Assembly: GCF_024204665.1 (NCBI RefSeq)
Contig: NZ_CP100355.1
Location: 1,054,001-1,118,000 of the forward strand
From: Natronosalvus rutilus
Lineage (GTDB): Archaea; Halobacteriota; Halobacteria; Halobacteriales; Natrialbaceae
Length of the DNA stretch: 64,000 nucleotides
Reading direction: 5' to 3'
Position numbers and translations under genes: made by a program. Positions 7,995 through 16,551 of the stretch are shown piece after piece; the first letter of the stretch is position 1; each line of letters starts with the position of its first letter. Under the pieces are notes generated by a model. That model searched no databases. It worked only from the letters and a program-made list of their open reading frames with translations, and was not told where the DNA came from.

Positions 7995-8849
7995 TCACTC
8001 GAGTCGAGCCACGATCAGGTACCCGGTGTGGCCGACGGGGGCGGTCGACGGCCGCGACCCCCGGTCGTCGAAGGTCATCTCCCGCTGGATGGTCTCGCGG
8101 GTGACGACATTCGAGAGTCCGGCCTCGCGAGCGGCCTCGCTGGTCTCGCGGGCGGTCTCGACGAACGGGCTGTAGACGGCCACGAACCCGCCCTCGGCAA
8201 GGAGGTCGGGCGTGTGCTCGACGATGGTCGGCGCGTCGCCCGTATCGAGGGTGAGGACGTCGAAACCGGGGCCCGCTGCGAGGGTCTCGAGGTCATCTCG
8301 AAGGTCGCCCGTCCGAACCTCGACGTCGCTCGAGACGCCACCCAGGGCCATGTTCTCCCGTGCGACGTCGGCGAACTCGGGGTCGCGCTCGTAGCTCACC
8401 ACCGATGCGCCAGCGCGGGCCATCGAGGCCGCGAGGACGCCGGTTCCGGTACCGGTGTCGAGCACGCGGTCGCCGACACCGATGCCAGTCTCGCCGATCA
8501 CGAGGCCGACGTCTCGTGGCACCATCGGGGCGCCGGTGCGCTCGAAGTGATGGAAGAGGTCGGGACCGCGGAGCTTTCGGACGCGAAACTCGGTGCCGAG
8601 GTGGGTCTCGAGGACCTGCCCTGGTTCGACGTCGGTGGGGACCTCGAGGACACCGAGGTCGGAGCCGAACTCCTCGCCGGGCTGGACGAGGTGTTCGCGG
8701 TCCTCGTGGACGAGCAGGACTGGCGGTCGGTCGGTGGGTTCCGCTTCGGCTTCGGCTACCGGTTCGCCCGCGTCGCTCGCGTTCACGTCTGCGTTCGTGT
8801 CTCGCTCGTCAGTCCCACTCTCGTCTCCACCGTCAGGTAATCCCGTCAC
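7995..8849 (-). CDS. trmI: tRNA (adenine-N1)-methyltransferase TrmI
   Basis: About 284 residues from a GTG at 8849, 13 bases after the nac stop; an upstream extension of the frame runs through nac and is not real. After an acidic linker of about 40 residues come the family's N-terminal beta domain (RPPVLLVHEDREHLV...GSDLGVLEV) and a class I SAM fold with VLDTGTGTGVLAASMA and SYERDPEF. Archaeal TrmI makes m1A at positions 57/58 of the tRNA T-loop. The gene appears co-transcribed with nac. Confidence 0.88.
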   Translation of the reverse strand: MTGLPDGGDESGTDERDTNADVNASDAGEPVAEAEAEPTDRPPVLLVHEDREHLVQPGEEFGSDLGVLEVPTDVEPGQVLETHLGTEFRVRKLRGPDLFHHFERTGAPMVPRDVGLVIGETGIGVGDRVLDTGTGTGVLAASMARAGASVVSYERDPEFADVARENMALGGVSSDVEVRTGDLRDDLETLAAGPGFDVLTLDTGDAPTIVEHTPDLLAEGGFVAVYSPFVETARETSEAAREAGLSNVVTRETIQREMTFDDRGSRPSTAPVGHTGYLIVARLE

Positions 8850-8862
8850 GCGAGTACCGGGC

Positions 8863-9261
8863 TCACTCGAGGCGTTCGACTGCGGCTGCGAGGTCGCCGT
8901 CCTCGGCCTCGAGGGCTTCGCGGGCTTCGTCGTCGCTGACGCCGGTGCGGGCGGCGACGATTTCGATGTCCGAGTCGGGGATGGCCGACCCGGTATCGGC
9001 GCCGGATTCGTCGGTGTCCGCGTCGGCGCCGCCAGTGTCACCGGCACTCCCGCGCTCGCGCTCCTCAGGCGTCCCGATGACCTGGTAGGTCTCCTGGCCG
9101 CGGGCGTCCATCTTCGTGACGTCCGCGTCGGTGAAGACGAGGTCGTGGTCGGCCGTCCGGATGATGACCTCCTCGGCGTCGATTTCGTCGACGTCGATCC
9201 CCATCTGTTTCATCATCTGTTCCATCTTCCGTGGATTGAGTCCGCCGCCACCTCCAAACAT
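8863..9261 (-). CDS. nac: nascent polypeptide-associated complex protein (archaeal NAC)
   Basis: 132 residues from the ATG at 9261. The N-terminus [19 protein letters not shown] is the conserved ribosome-binding start of archaeal NAC. It is followed by the NAC beta domain (about 25-70), an acidic linker, and a C-terminal UBA domain (about 95-132) rich in [19 protein letters not shown] binds nascent chains at the ribosome exit site. It is followed closely by trmI on the same strand, a pairing often seen in haloarchaea. Confidence 0.92.
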   Translation of the reverse strand: MFGGGGGLNPRKMEQMMKQMGIDVDEIDAEEVIIRTADHDLVFTDADVTKMDARGQETYQVIGTPEERERGSAGDTGGADADTDESGADTGSAIPDSDIEIVAARTGVSDDEAREALEAEDGDLAAAVERLE

Positions 9262-9351
9262 ACTCGAGACGTGGCCAGCCGCGGGCAAAAACCCACCGGA
9301 ACCGTCTCTCGCGTCCCTCGCGTCCCGCAACGTTCTTTGGGGCCTTCGCGG

Positions 9352-9403
9352 CCTCCGCGTCTGTTGAACCCTCGTGCCCTTCGCGTCCGTTGTACCCCGT
9401 GTC
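9352..9403. repeat. imperfect 26-base tandem repeat upstream of nac
   Basis: Two adjacent diverged copies (9352-9377 and 9378-9403) share the core cgcgtc-gttg-accc, and weaker versions flank them on both sides (from about 9312 to 9430). The stretch lies in the 204-base gap between nac and the next gene and is not coding. Confidence 0.4.
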
Positions 9404-9465
9404 CCTCGGGCCTGCTGCGTCTCTGTTGGCATCTCGACTCGAGCGACGAAACCCGAGATACAACC

Positions 9466-9972
9466 TCACCGGAGGCTTCCGGACTCCGGTGAATCGCCGC
9501 TCTCGAGGTCGTCACGTCCGCGCCAGCTCCACAGGCCGAGCACCATCAACGTGACCCCGAGGATCGCGATGACCGCCCAGACGCCGATCTGAGTCGCCGT
9601 CAGCGCCGATCCGGTAAACAGGGTGGTCGCCTGGAGCAAGAACGCGACGAGCAACAGCAGTCCGAACATCGAGGCGATGGCGACACCGATCCCCTCCCGG
9701 ATCGCCCATTGAAGCTCTTCGGCGTCGCGGTCGGCCGTCTCGGTGTGGTCACGCGATCGAATTTCCTCGTCGGCGTCGACGTAGCCGGGCGTCGCCCACG
9801 GCGTCTCGAGGTAGCCGATCACGTACGAGAGCGTGGCCCCGGCGACCATCACGACGGCGAAGGTGACCACCCCAGCGACGAGCGTCGGTGGGGCGAACAA
9901 GAGCGTGATCACGGCCGCGGCGACGACCGCCCCGCCGAGCATGACCAGGAATCGTCGGAGTCGTGGAAGCAT
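9466..9972 (-). CDS. conserved haloarchaeal membrane protein, function unknown
   Basis: 168 residues from the ATG at 9972. Two transmembrane segments lie at about 9-30 and 32-52. A charged acidic loop follows (DADEEIRSRDHTETADRDAEE), then two more segments at about 88-110 and 122-145, and an acidic tail. I recognise no enzymatic motif and cannot name a family. It stands alone between nac and a divergently transcribed methyltransferase gene. Confidence 0.65.
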   Translation of the reverse strand: MLPRLRRFLVMLGGAVVAAAVITLLFAPPTLVAGVVTFAVVMVAGATLSYVIGYLETPWATPGYVDADEEIRSRDHTETADRDAEELQWAIREGIGVAIASMFGLLLLVAFLLQATTLFTGSALTATQIGVWAVIAILGVTLMVLGLWSWRGRDDLESGDSPESGSLR

Positions 9973-10152
9973 ACTACCTCTATGCCACCGAGTACCATAG
10001 GTCTATCACCGGTCAGTGTACTGACTCGAGTCGGGACCGACGTACGACCTCGATCGTGCGACTCGGGGACTCGAGAGGACGGTGGCCTCGAGCGCGCGGC
10101 AACGGTCGGACGGTCGACATCTATACAGCACTCCTCGACTGATAGCGAGCCA

Positions 10153-10920
10153 GTGACCGAGGAACACGATGGAAAACGGGAGACGGCCGTTGCGTTCGAC
10201 ACCGCTACCGACCACTACCTCGACAGCGACGTCCATCGCCGCGGCGCCGACCTCGAGCGACTGACGTCGTGGTGTGCGGATGCGACGTGCGCCCTGGACG
10301 TCGCGACGGGCGCGGGCCACACCGCTGGTGCCGTCGCCGCTCGAGGCGTTCCAACCGTCGTCGCGAGCGATGCCGCGCCGTCCATGGTCGAAACTGCCGT
10401 CGACGCCTTCGACGGCCTCGAGGGGGCCGTCGTCGACGCCGAGCGCCTTCCGTTCGCCCGCGACGCGTTCGATGCCGTCACCTGTCGGATCGCCGCCCAC
10501 CACTTCCCGAACCCGACGGCGTTCGTGAGCGAGGTGTCCCGCGTGCTCGAGTCAGGTGGAACGCTCGCGCTCGAGGATAACGTAGCGCCCGTGGACCCGT
10601 CGCTCGGCGAGTTCATCAACCGCGTCGAACGGCTCCGTGACCCGACCCACATCGAGTCCTACACGATCGAACGGTGGCACGAGTGGCTCCGCGAAGCGGG
10701 GTTCGCGCTCGAGGAGACGGTTCAGCTGCGAAAGCAACTCGAGTTCGAATCCTGGACCGACGGCCAGTCCTGTACCGGCGAGGAGCGAAAACGGGTCGAA
10801 CGAACGCTACGGGAGGCCTCCGACGAGGCGGCCGAGACGTTCGACATTCGGGTCGAAGACGGTCGCGTCGTCTCGTTCGCCCCGCTCAAAGCGCTGGTTC
10901 GAGCGCGACGCCTCGAGTGA
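10153..10920 (+). CDS. class I SAM-dependent methyltransferase (UbiE-like)
   Basis: 255 residues from a GTG at 10153, chosen because ctatacag at 10121-10128 is a TATA box at the leaderless distance. Motif I is ALDVATGAGHTAGAVA, the acidic motif ASDAAPSMVE follows, and a post-motif with AAHHFPNPTAFVSEVSRVL gives way to the GGTLALEDN strand, as in UbiE/COQ5-type small-molecule methyltransferases. The substrate cannot be told from sequence, and no neighbour suggests a pathway. Confidence 0.75.
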   Translation: MTEEHDGKRETAVAFDTATDHYLDSDVHRRGADLERLTSWCADATCALDVATGAGHTAGAVAARGVPTVVASDAAPSMVETAVDAFDGLEGAVVDAERLPFARDAFDAVTCRIAAHHFPNPTAFVSEVSRVLESGGTLALEDNVAPVDPSLGEFINRVERLRDPTHIESYTIERWHEWLREAGFALEETVQLRKQLEFESWTDGQSCTGEERKRVERTLREASDEAAETFDIRVEDGRVVSFAPLKALVRARRLE

Positions 10921-10939
10921 GACGGGTAGAATCACTGAG

Positions 10940-11440
10940 CTAGTCGTCCGCCCGACTCGCTCCGCTCCGAACGTTCACCGCCATCCCTGACTCGAAGTCG
11001 AGGATCGACTCGCCGTCGAGTTCCGCGCGGCCGACTGCGAGCAGGTCGCCCCGCTCGTGGACGACGAGCACCTCGTCGCCCGGCCGAATCTCGGGCCCCG
11101 CCTCGAGGACGAACTTCGAGAAGACGTTCTTACCGTCGCGGACGAACGGTTCGCTCTCGTCGTCGACGACGATTCGGTAGGCAGGCGGCTCGAGCGCCTG
11201 GTGGAGGCGGCGGCCGCCCTCGAGGCCGAGGGTGAAGCGGCCGTCGGTGCCGAAGGAGACGATTCGCCCACGGCCAGCGTGGATCTGCTGGGGACGACCC
11301 GAGGTCGTCCGTTCGATGCGACGGTCCTCGCCGGGCGGGAACAGCGCCGCGCCGGCGCCGGCCCCGAACTGGTAGTCTGCGATGGTCCGCAGGTCGGCAT
11401 TTTCGTCTCTCCCGCTCTCGTCGACGGCGTGCCCGTTCAT
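10940..11440 (-). CDS. PUA-domain RNA-binding protein
   Basis: 166 residues. The N-terminal stretch DYQFGAGAGAALFP resembles the domain that precedes PUA in archaeal tRNA-guanine transglycosylase-related proteins. The C-terminal half (VFSKFVLEAGPEIRPGDEVLVVHERGDLLAVGRAELDGE) is a PUA domain. It probably binds structured RNA, perhaps as an archaeosine or ribosome-related accessory protein; the exact role is unknown. It is convergent with the methyltransferase gene, 20 bases apart. Confidence 0.75.
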   Translation of the reverse strand: MNGHAVDESGRDENADLRTIADYQFGAGAGAALFPPGEDRRIERTTSGRPQQIHAGRGRIVSFGTDGRFTLGLEGGRRLHQALEPPAYRIVVDDESEPFVRDGKNVFSKFVLEAGPEIRPGDEVLVVHERGDLLAVGRAELDGESILDFESGMAVNVRSGASRADD

Positions 11441-11533
11441 TCTTGGTCTCTACCGCCCGTTCGCGCGGACTCGAGGAAAGGGCTTCGGACCCGGATCCGC
11501 CTTGTGGATCGATGCTCGCCCGGTGCTCGCCAC

Positions 11534-12658
11534 TCACGGCGACTCGAGCACTCGCTTCACGGCCTCCGCTCCCGCCCGAACGGCGGCCGTTTCGACGTAC
11601 TCCCGTGGGGAGTGAGCAACGGCGCCGTCCTCGTCCGCGAGCACCCCCGGTCCAAAGACGACAGTAGGCGCGTGGGCGGCGAAGTAAGAGGCCTCGGTGG
11701 CGGCCGTGAACGGGCGCACCTCGCCTCCGCTCGCCGCCGCAAGGGCGTCGACGATCGACGTCTCGGCGTCGGTCGCCCAGGCCTCGAGGAACGGCGTCGG
11801 CCGCTCGGTGAAGGCGAAGTCGACGCCGACGTCGGCAGGAACGGCCGCCTCGAGGTGGGTCACCAGCGCCCGCTCGAACCCGTCTGCAGTTTCGGGTGGA
11901 ACGCTCCGCCGATCGACCGTGAGGCGAACCCTGTCGGGCACCTGGTTGGTGGCCTCGCCACCCTCGACGACCGTCGGCGTGAGCGTCGCGGCCCCGAGGT
12001 TGGGGTGGGTAGGCGGCGCGTCCTCCCGGTCGTCGAACGTCTCGAGCGCCCCCAGAACCTGCTTGAGGGCGGCCACCGCATTGACGCCCGACTGCGGTTC
12101 GGCGGCGTGAGCGTTTGTCCCCGAGAGTTCGACCGTCCCCTCGAAGCGCCCCTTCGCGGCGGTGCAGACGTCGAGGCCGGTCGGCTCGCCGACGATGACG
12201 GCGTCGGCGTCCTGGATTGGCGAGTCAGGCCGGGAGGCGAGGGCGTGGGCGCCTGTCGAGAGAAGTTCTTCGTCGGGGGTGATCGCGAGCGTCACTCGAT
12301 TCGCTGTCTCGGCCTCGAGAAACGCGGCGAGCAGCGCGGCGACCTGTCCCTTCGCGTCACAGGATCCACGGCCGCGGATTTCGCCGTCCCCGACCTCGAG
12401 CGGGACGTGCGGTGAGACGGTGTCGATGTGGGTGTTGAGGACGTAGTGTAGGTCACCGTCCCGCCGTTCGTTGGCTGTCGCCGGCTCGCGCGTCGCCAGC
12501 ATGTTCCCCGCCTCGTCGAACGTCCCCTCGACCCCGTGGTCCTCGAGGGTCTCGACCAGGAAGGCTCGCATCTCCGCGACCCCGGCGTCGGGGTGGGAAG
12601 GGATTTCGACCGCGGCCTTGAGGAAGGCGATCGGGTCGAACCCCTCCGAATCCCCCAT
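11534..12658 (-). CDS. dapE: succinyl-diaminopimelate desuccinylase-type M20 peptidase
   Basis: 374 residues from the ATG at 12658, which overlaps the dapF stop (TGATG). M20 landmarks: VLNTHIDTVSPH (metal ligand), GRGSCDAKGQVAALLAA (bridging Asp), ITPDEELLSTGAHAL (catalytic Glu) and VGEPTGLDV. It is the last gene of the lysine operon, whose dapD makes N-succinyl intermediates, so removal of succinate from succinyl-diaminopimelate is the likely reaction. The specificity comes from context; M20 sequences alone do not settle it. Confidence 0.85.
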   Translation of the reverse strand: MGDSEGFDPIAFLKAAVEIPSHPDAGVAEMRAFLVETLEDHGVEGTFDEAGNMLATREPATANERRDGDLHYVLNTHIDTVSPHVPLEVGDGEIRGRGSCDAKGQVAALLAAFLEAETANRVTLAITPDEELLSTGAHALASRPDSPIQDADAVIVGEPTGLDVCTAAKGRFEGTVELSGTNAHAAEPQSGVNAVAALKQVLGALETFDDREDAPPTHPNLGAATLTPTVVEGGEATNQVPDRVRLTVDRRSVPPETADGFERALVTHLEAAVPADVGVDFAFTERPTPFLEAWATDAETSIVDALAAASGGEVRPFTAATEASYFAAHAPTVVFGPGVLADEDGAVAHSPREYVETAAVRAGAEAVKRVLESP

Positions 12659-13545
12659 CACGGGTCGAACGACGAGAAGTGGGTCGTCTGCACCTCGCCG
12701 TCGAACTCGTGTTCGACCGGGCCGATCAGGGTCGCGGTGTCGCCGTCGAAGACGACCTCGAGATCGCCGCCCGGTGGGCTAACGGAAATCGAGTCGCCGT
12801 CGGCGAGCCCCAGTCGGCGGGCGGCCGCGGCGATGGCCACCGCACCGGTTCCGCAGGCATCGGTTTCGCCCTCGACGCCGCGTTCGAAGGTTCGCTGGCG
12901 GAACCCGTCACCCTCGACGCTCGCGAGGTTCACGTTCGTCCCCAGCGGAAAGTCCTCGGCGTGGCGAACCGGCTTCGCGACGGCCTCGAGATTGACCGCG
13001 TCCACGTCCTCAACGAACGCGACGGCGTGTGGAACGCCCGTGTTGACAACCGTGACCTCGAGGCCCTCGATGGATTCCTCGACCACGGGGTCGTCCGCGA
13101 GTACTGGAATCGACTTCGGGTCGAAGGTCGGTTCGCCCATCTCGACGGCGATCCGGTCGTCCTGGTCTTGGTCCTCCTCGCCGCTCCCGTTGCTCCCGTC
13201 GCTCTCCACGCGATAGGCGTGGCGCGTCCCGGCCTGGGTATCGATCATGACCTCGTCGCTCCCGGTACGCTCCATGGCCCACCGGCCGGCGCAGCGGGCA
13301 CCGTTGCCACACATCGGCGCCGTCCCGCCGTCGGGCTGGACGAGCGTCATGATTACCCGCGGCGGGTTGTACCGGTCCTCGAGCGCCAGGAACAGGATGC
13401 CGTCGGCGCCGACGCCCGCCTCGCGGTCGCACTCGCGTGCGGCCAGCCCCCGACGGTCGGGGACGTACGTCTCGGCGTCGATCACGAGGAAGTCGTTGCC
13501 GGTCCCGTGGTACTTCTCGAAGTGGACGTCGGCGAAGGCGCTCAT
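12658..13545 (-). CDS. dapF: diaminopimelate epimerase
   Basis: 295 residues. The N-terminal KYHGTGNDFL signature is present, with the two catalytic cysteines in MCGNGARC (near 79) and DACGTGAVA (near 231), both at the expected spacing. It interconverts LL- and meso-diaminopimelate. A polar insertion (SDGSNGSGEEDQDQDD) around residue 115 is a halophilic loop expansion. The start overlaps the lysA stop by ATGA. Confidence 0.95.
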   Translation of the reverse strand: MSAFADVHFEKYHGTGNDFLVIDAETYVPDRRGLAARECDREAGVGADGILFLALEDRYNPPRVIMTLVQPDGGTAPMCGNGARCAGRWAMERTGSDEVMIDTQAGTRHAYRVESDGSNGSGEEDQDQDDRIAVEMGEPTFDPKSIPVLADDPVVEESIEGLEVTVVNTGVPHAVAFVEDVDAVNLEAVAKPVRHAEDFPLGTNVNLASVEGDGFRQRTFERGVEGETDACGTGAVAIAAAARRLGLADGDSISVSPPGGDLEVVFDGDTATLIGPVEHEFDGEVQTTHFSSFDP

Positions 13546-14891
13546 CGGGACACCTCCCGCGGTGAGCCGCGGTTCGGTTCGTCGCTATCGACCTCGCCAT
13601 CTCCAGCGGCCCGCTCGAGTCGAACGACGTCCTCAAGCGTCTCGCGGCGCCGCGAGAGCGTCGCCAAGCCGTCGGCCTCGAGGACGACCGAGGCGGGCCG
13701 CGGACGGGAGTTGTACGTACTCGCCATCTCGTAGCCGTAGGCGCCGGCGTTGCCGATCGTGAGGAGGTCGCCACGGGCCGTCTCCGGCAACGAGCGGTCC
13801 GTACAGAAGACGTCCGAACTTTCGCAGATGGGGCCCGTCACCGTCTGCGGGGTCTCGGGCCGATCGACGGCGTTGGCCTCGAGGTTCCGGATCGGATGGT
13901 ACGACCCGTACATCGCCGGTCGAGCCAGCGTCGTCATACCCGCGTCGACGCCCACGACGGTCGTCTCCGGGGCGTCCTTGACCGTGTTTACCCGCGTCAG
14001 GAGCACCCCGGCGTCGGCCACCAAGTACCGACCGGGTTCGATCGTCAGTCGGGCGTCGACTTCCCCCAGTGCGTCACGGGTGGCTTCGGCGACCGCCTCG
14101 AGGTCGAGCGGCGCCTCGTCCTCGCGGTAGGGGACGCCGAAACCGCCGCCGACGTCGACGAACTCGAGGCCTGCCTGCGCATCGGGAGCGGCGGTCAACG
14201 CCTCGTTCACCTCCCGCGCGAGGTCCCCCATCCGCGAGACGAACTCGCGGTGAGCGTCCAGGTCGTCGCTCGAGACGCCGGAGCCGACGTGGGCGTGGAC
14301 GCCGACGACGTCGAACCCGCGCTCGGCGGCGTCGACGGCCGTCTCGACCGCCCTGTTCGCTGGAACGCCGAACTTCGCGTCCGCGCCCGTCCGAACCTTC
14401 TTGTGGTGGCCCGCGCCGATGCCGGGGTTCACGCGCAGGCAGAGCCGGCCGTCGTAGCCGCGTTCCTCGAGGCGATCTATGGTGTCTTCGGCGCCGGCGG
14501 TGATCGTTAGCGCGTGATTGTCGGCTGCCGCGTCGACCGCGAGGTCCAGGTCCGTCGCGGGCGGGTTGACCGCCGTGTAGTGGACCCGCTCGCCCGGCGC
14601 GCCCGCCTCGAGCGCCCGGACGAGTTCGCCGGCGGAGGCACACTCGATGCCCGCGCCAGCCTCGAGTAGCGTCTCCAGTACCCTGCCGAGCGCGTTCGCC
14701 TTCGCTGCGAACATGATCTCGCTCTCGGGGAACGCGGTCTCGAGTCGCTCGTAGTTCTCGCGGACGCGCTCGAGGTCGAGGACGTACAGCGAGGTCCCGT
14801 AGTCGTCGGCTAGGTCCCGCAGGTGGCTCGCGCTCCAGTCGCCGAGGCGGCGAACTGGCGGGTTCGGTACCCCCGATTCGGCCGCGCTCAT
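13542..14891 (-). CDS. lysA: diaminopimelate decarboxylase
   Basis: 449 residues from the ATG at 14891, which overlaps the dapD stop; the frame stays open upstream only because it shadows dapD. The Schiff-base lysine is in MFAAKANALG (near 64). VHAHVGSG, the glycine-rich DVGGGFGVPY phosphate site, IEPGRYLVADAG and GPICESSDVFC (second active-site Cys) are all present. It decarboxylates meso-diaminopimelate to lysine and uses PLP. The C-terminus has a polar tail of about 25 residues. Confidence 0.95.
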   Translation of the reverse strand: MSAAESGVPNPPVRRLGDWSASHLRDLADDYGTSLYVLDLERVRENYERLETAFPESEIMFAAKANALGRVLETLLEAGAGIECASAGELVRALEAGAPGERVHYTAVNPPATDLDLAVDAAADNHALTITAGAEDTIDRLEERGYDGRLCLRVNPGIGAGHHKKVRTGADAKFGVPANRAVETAVDAAERGFDVVGVHAHVGSGVSSDDLDAHREFVSRMGDLAREVNEALTAAPDAQAGLEFVDVGGGFGVPYREDEAPLDLEAVAEATRDALGEVDARLTIEPGRYLVADAGVLLTRVNTVKDAPETTVVGVDAGMTTLARPAMYGSYHPIRNLEANAVDRPETPQTVTGPICESSDVFCTDRSLPETARGDLLTIGNAGAYGYEMASTYNSRPRPASVVLEADGLATLSRRRETLEDVVRLERAAGDGEVDSDEPNRGSPREVSR

Positions 14892-15787
14892 TGGTCTCGT
14901 AACACCTCCTCGCGTTCGGAGCGCTCGAGTGTCCGGTCCTCGAGGGCGGTCGCGACGACGGCGGGCTTGTACGCCCCGCCCTCGAACAGGTCGTGGTCGC
15001 TGATCGAGGACTCGACGAACCGGGTGAATGCGCGGCGCTCCGCGGGCAACTCGCCGTAGATGATCTCCTCCTCGACGAGGTCGTAGACCGGGATTCGTGG
15101 CGTGAGTAGCGTGTTCTCGCCGACGACGGAGTTCTCGCCGACGACGAATCCAGAGGTGACGCGACAGCCTGCGCCCAGCGAGACGCCGTCTTCGATGACG
15201 ACCGGGGCGTTCTCGACTGGCTCGAGGACGCCGCCAATCAGCGTGTTGGCGCCGAGCTTGACGTTCGCGCCGATCTGGGCGCACGAACCCACCGTATCGC
15301 AGGAGTCGACGAGCGTTCCGTCCCCGACGTGGGCGCCGACGTTGACGAACGCCGGGCTCATCAGGATGCAGTCCGATCCGACGTGAGCGCCCCGGCGCAC
15401 GACTGTGCCGTCGGGCGTGTTTCGGGAGCCGCGCTCGCCGAAGTCGCTCGAGTCCGCGAGCGGGAGCACGTCGTTGTAGGTGACGCCGCCGTACTCGCGG
15501 GCGCGGGTTTCGCGCAGGCCGAAGTTGAGCAGGATGCCCTGCTTGACCCAGGCGTTGGCCGTCCACTCGCCGTCCTCGCCGTGGGGTTCGGCCGCGCGAA
15601 CGTCGCCCGCCTCGAGCGCGTCGAGGAAGGCCTCGAGCGTCGCCATGTCGTCTTCGGTCGCTGACTCGGCGTCGACGCCGTTCGCCTCGTAGCGGTTCCA
15701 CAGGTCGGTGATCGCGGATTCGAGTGCGCTCGCGTCCGAGTTTACGTTCGAATTCGCGTTCGTATTGCCGTCGGTCGATGGACTCAT
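14888..15787 (-). CDS. dapD: tetrahydrodipicolinate N-succinyltransferase
   Basis: 299 residues. An N-terminal Asn/Ser-rich stretch (residues 5-18) precedes a helical domain with WTANAWVKQGILLNFGL. A left-handed beta-helix of hexapeptide repeats follows (about 125-240, for example GSDCILMSPAFVNVGAHVGDG). The family transfers succinate from succinyl-CoA to tetrahydrodipicolinate. Its presence means this organism uses the succinylase branch of the diaminopimelate route. The start overlaps the dapB stop by ATGA. Confidence 0.92.
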   Translation of the reverse strand: MSPSTDGNTNANSNVNSDASALESAITDLWNRYEANGVDAESATEDDMATLEAFLDALEAGDVRAAEPHGEDGEWTANAWVKQGILLNFGLRETRAREYGGVTYNDVLPLADSSDFGERGSRNTPDGTVVRRGAHVGSDCILMSPAFVNVGAHVGDGTLVDSCDTVGSCAQIGANVKLGANTLIGGVLEPVENAPVVIEDGVSLGAGCRVTSGFVVGENSVVGENTLLTPRIPVYDLVEEEIIYGELPAERRAFTRFVESSISDHDLFEGGAYKPAVVATALEDRTLERSEREEVLRDQ

Positions 15788-16551
15788 GCTGAAAGTACCT
15801 CCGAAAAGTCGTATCGGCCGGGTTCCTGGCCGGCCAGCCAGACCGCCGCGTCGACGGCGCCGGCGGCGAAGACCCCGCGGTCCTCGGCGCGGTGGGTGAG
15901 TCGCAGTTCCTCGTGGTTGCCGGCGAGGACGACCTCGTGTTCCCCCGTTACGTTCCCGGCTCGCAGGGCGTGAACGCCGATCTCGCCCGCTCGACGCGGC
16001 TGCTCGCCTTCTCGGCCGTGGACGCGATCCGTGAAGTCGCCGGCCGATTCAATCTCCTCGAGCAGTCGGTTAGCCGTCCCGCTCGGGGCGTCGCGCTTGC
16101 CGTTGTGGTGGGTCTCGACGAGTTCGACGTCGTAACCGGGCAGGCTCGCAACGGCGTCCCCGACGAGCGCGAGCAGCGCCTGGACGCCGCGAGCGAAGTT
16201 CGGACTGTGAAGCAGCGCGGTTTCGTCGCCGTAGGCCTCGAGCTGTGACTTGTCCTCGTCGGAAAATCCCGTCGTCCCCGTGACGAACGGGACACCCGCC
16301 TCGGCGCAGGCGGCGGCGTACTCGAGCGCCGATTGCGGTCCCGTAAAATCGATTACCGCGTCCGGGTCGCGCTCTTCGAGCAAGGGGTGGATCTCGAGAG
16401 CGGACTCGATCTCGATGCCTGCGAGGCGCTCGACGTCGGTGCTCCGGTTGACCGCGAAGGCGACCTCGCAGTCGTCGCGGTCCGTGAGCACGCCGAGGAC
16501 GCGTCGCCCCATGCGGCCGGCTGCGCCCGTGACGCCGACCCGGACGCTCAT
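15784..16551 (-). CDS. dapB: 4-hydroxy-tetrahydrodipicolinate reductase
   Basis: 255 residues from the ATG at 16551, overlapping the dapA stop. The N-terminal Rossmann motif GVTGAAGRMGR is followed by VIDFTGPQSALEYA, FVTGTTGFS and the signature VETHHNGKRDAPSGTA near residue 145, which holds the catalytic His pair and Lys. It reduces the dapA product with NAD(P)H. Confidence 0.95.
   Translation of the reverse strand: MSVRVGVTGAAGRMGRRVLGVLTDRDDCEVAFAVNRSTDVERLAGIEIESALEIHPLLEERDPDAVIDFTGPQSALEYAAACAEAGVPFVTGTTGFSDEDKSQLEAYGDETALLHSPNFARGVQALLALVGDAVASLPGYDVELVETHHNGKRDAPSGTANRLLEEIESAGDFTDRVHGREGEQPRRAGEIGVHALRAGNVTGEHEVVLAGNHEELRLTHRAEDRGVFAAGAVDAAVWLAGQEPGRYDFSEVLSA

Noticed and set aside
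13542-15701. Single 719-codon frame covering lysA and dapD as a possible fusion protein
   Set aside because: The first 270 codons are a shadow of dapD on the same strand in another frame; lysA starts at the ATG at 14891, which overlaps the dapD stop.
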